Shown here one piece after another: positions 63,101 through 64,000 of a stretch of 64,000 nt of DNA. Below the pieces are notes generated by a model. That model had not been told where the DNA came from and ran no database searches. It was given only the letters and a program-made list of their open reading frames with translations. The stretch is from Agelas oroides (taxonomy: Eukaryota > Porifera > Demospongiae > Agelasida > Agelasidae), in NCBI GenBank assembly GCA_949130485.1, contig OX422192.1:6797085-6861084 (forward strand), in the 5' to 3' direction. The translations under genes and the position numbers were made by a program. Each line of letters opens with the position of its first letter. Position 1 is the first letter of the stretch.

Positions 63101-63206
63101 AGAGTGTAGTAGAATAAAGTAGAGCTAAGTGGAGCCATGGTAGAGCGTAGTAGAGCCAAGTAGAGCCAAGTTGAGCCATGGTAGAGTATTGTAGAGTCAA
63201 GTAGAG
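60149..63206. repeat. 1,529-bp tandem duplication
   Basis: Copies start at 60,149 and 61,678, and sub-block landmarks agree at 60,417/61,946, 60,685/62,214, 60,913/62,442 and 61,489/63,018. The unit is the 1,340-bp core plus the following 190-bp piece of the 2,943-bp module, closed up on itself. Both copies share GCCATTCTAGAATGG (60,705 and 62,234) and TACTCATTTAG-type variants (CTCATTTAGAACC at 60,468 and 61,997). They differ in only a few places, such as AGACCGAGG at 60,753 against AGACCCAGG. Confidence 0.86.
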
Positions 63207-64000
63207 TCAAGAAGAGACATGGTAGAATGTAGTAGAGTTACGCAGAGCCATGTTAGAAAGGAATAGAGACATGGTAGAGAGTAGTAGAGTCATGTAGGGT
63301 CAAGTGAAGCCATGGTAGAATGGAGTAGAGCCATGGTAGTGTGTACTATACCCAAGTAAAACCAAGTAGAGTCATGGTAGAATGTAGTAGAGTAAAGTAG
63401 AGCTAAGTGGAGCAATGGTAGAGCAAAGTGGAGTGAAGTAGAGTCGAGTAGAGCCATGGTAGAGTAAAGTAGAGTCAAGTAGAGTCAAGAAGAGATATGG
63501 TAGAATGTAGTAGAGTCACGTAGAGCTATGGTCGAATGGAATAGAGACATGGTAGAGAGTAGTAGAGTATAGTAGACCCAAGTAGACCCAAGTAGAGCCA
63601 TGGTAGAGTGTAGTAGAGTAAAGTACAGTTAAGTGGAGCCATGGTAGAGTGAAGTAGAGTGAAGTAGAGCCAAGTAGAGACATGGTAGATTGTAGTAGAG
63701 ACACATAGAGCAACGGAAGAATGGAATAGAGACATGGTAGATAGTAGTGGAGTCATGTAGAGTCAAATGTAGCCATGGTAGAATGGAGGAGAGCCATGAT
63801 AAACTGTTGTAGACCCAAGTTGAACCAAGTAGAGCCATGGTAGAGTGTAGTAAAGTAGATTTAAGTGGAGCCATGATAGAGTGAAATACAGTGAAGTAGA
63901 GTCGAGTAATGCCATGGTAGAGTATAGTAGAGTCAAGCAGAATCAAGAAGAGACATGGTTGAGTGTAGTAGAGTAAAGTAGAGTTAAGTGGAGCCATTGT
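63207..64000. repeat. Partial final part of a 2,943-family module at the window edge
   Basis: This matches 56,195-56,934 at an offset of 7,012 bp, following the 63,018 piece without the roughly 560-bp insert. It contains the 118-bp piece with AAAGTAGATTTAAGTGG once (about 63,850) before the window ends, then switches at about 63,965 to GTAGAGTAAAGTAGAGTTAAG-type units. Confidence 0.75.

Larger units (their letters stand above)
1..64000. repeat. Satellite array of 10/11-bp GTAGAG units filling the window
   Basis: Every line of the sequence is made of variants of GTAGAGTCAA, GTAGAGCCAT, GAAGAGACAT and AGTAGAGTGA (10 bp) or GGTAGAGTGTA and GGTAGAATGGA (11 bp). The 11-mers usually follow a unit ending in CAT, giving the recurrent CATGGTAGA junction. 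From 9,346 to 9,563 I parsed 21 units in 218 bp, or 10.4 bp per unit. In one 60-bp line counted (19,201-19,260) the composition is A 23, G 20, T 11, C 6, so the plus strand is purine-rich. No unique sequence longer than a few tens of bases was seen. This is satellite or minisatellite DNA of eukaryotic type; I do not recognise the family by name. Confidence 0.97.

Noticed and set aside
587-63997. Hundreds of minus-strand open reading frames of 60-190 codons, many repeated nearly unchanged
   Set aside because: They follow the repeat units. In most that I checked (for example 587-808, 1,405-1,770, 3,334-3,606, 38,801-39,373) the start is TTG from the GTCAA unit, not ATG. They overlap head to tail at the marker, change frame with every 10/11-bp unit, and show no domain, signal peptide or codon signal.
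1-64000. CRISPR array
   Set aside because: There are no unique spacers between conserved repeats; all intervening sequence is made of the same units. No cas-like gene is present.
1-64000. Telomeric repeat or CENP-B-box-containing centromeric satellite
   Set aside because: I saw no runs of TTAGGG-type or TTTAGGG-type repeats on either strand and no sequence resembling the CENP-B box core. A centromeric role cannot be ruled in or out from sequence alone.
1-64000. Transposon, LTR or insertion sequence inside the array
   Set aside because: No unique insert, terminal inverted repeat, poly-A tail, target-site duplication or transposase- or RT-like frame was seen. All module junctions are explained by repeat units.
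1-64000. CCATGG (NcoI-type) palindromes as an operator or methylation system
   Set aside because: They arise wherever a unit ending GCCAT meets an 11-mer beginning GG, so they are a property of the unit junction and need no separate function.
1-64000. Prokaryotic or phage origin of the window
   Set aside because: 64 kb of pure nested tandem repeat without a single credible gene does not fit a bacterial or phage genome. A eukaryotic satellite is the simple reading.

Overview
The whole window is one continuous tandem-repeat (satellite) array. I found no stretch of unique sequence, no convincing gene, no RNA gene and no mobile element, and both window ends lie inside repeat, so the array is longer than 64 kb. 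The base unit is a 10- or 11-bp motif of the GTAGAG family (GTAGAGTCAA, GTAGAGCCAT, GAAGAGACAT, AGTAGAGTGA and the 11-mers GGTAGAGTGTA and GGTAGAATGGA). The plus strand is purine-rich with strong G-over-C skew. Megabase-style satellite with nested higher-order repeats points to a eukaryotic nuclear chromosome (heterochromatin, possibly pericentromeric, subtelomeric or sex-/B-chromosome). I cannot name the species.

The array has four levels. (1) The 10/11-bp units average about 10.4 bp where I parsed them. (2) Sub-blocks of about 175-300 bp, most often 175, 185 or 218 bp, are each closed by a marker made of GTAGAGTCAA twice followed by GAAGAGACAT. (3) Higher-order modules of 280 to 2,943 bp are built from whole sub-blocks. 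(4) Some modules are grouped into larger duplicated units, such as 3,432 bp.

Left domain (1-33,400): a short A/B-type lead-in (A = 393 bp, B = 620 bp); three copies of a 1,929-bp module (1,201-7,110); a chimeric stretch (7,111-8,722); a long A/B array (8,723-28,142) containing three copies of a 3,432-bp super-unit; three 1,310-bp modules (28,143-32,072); and a return of 1,929-type sequence to about 33,400.

Right domain (33,400-64,000): a different family of modules. A block at 33,402-34,660 reappears about 24 kb downstream. A diverged mosaic follows (34,661-43,460) with local duplications of 419 and 422 bp. Then come a 280-bp triplication (43,461-44,224), a lead-in, a near-identical 2,943-bp higher-order array with deletion derivatives (46,673-56,934), an 875-bp duplication (57,109-58,890), a re-used segment, and a 1,529-bp duplication (60,149-63,206).

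There are no genes to connect into a pathway. The biology visible here is the evolution of the array: repeated unequal exchange at the conserved sub-block marker, recent amplification of some modules, and spread of variant modules. The base period near the DNA helical repeat, with a TA step in nearly every unit, suggests a nucleosome-phasing sequence. That is inference. Module coordinates come from reading by eye and should be good to about 20 bp; copy identities are visual estimates.
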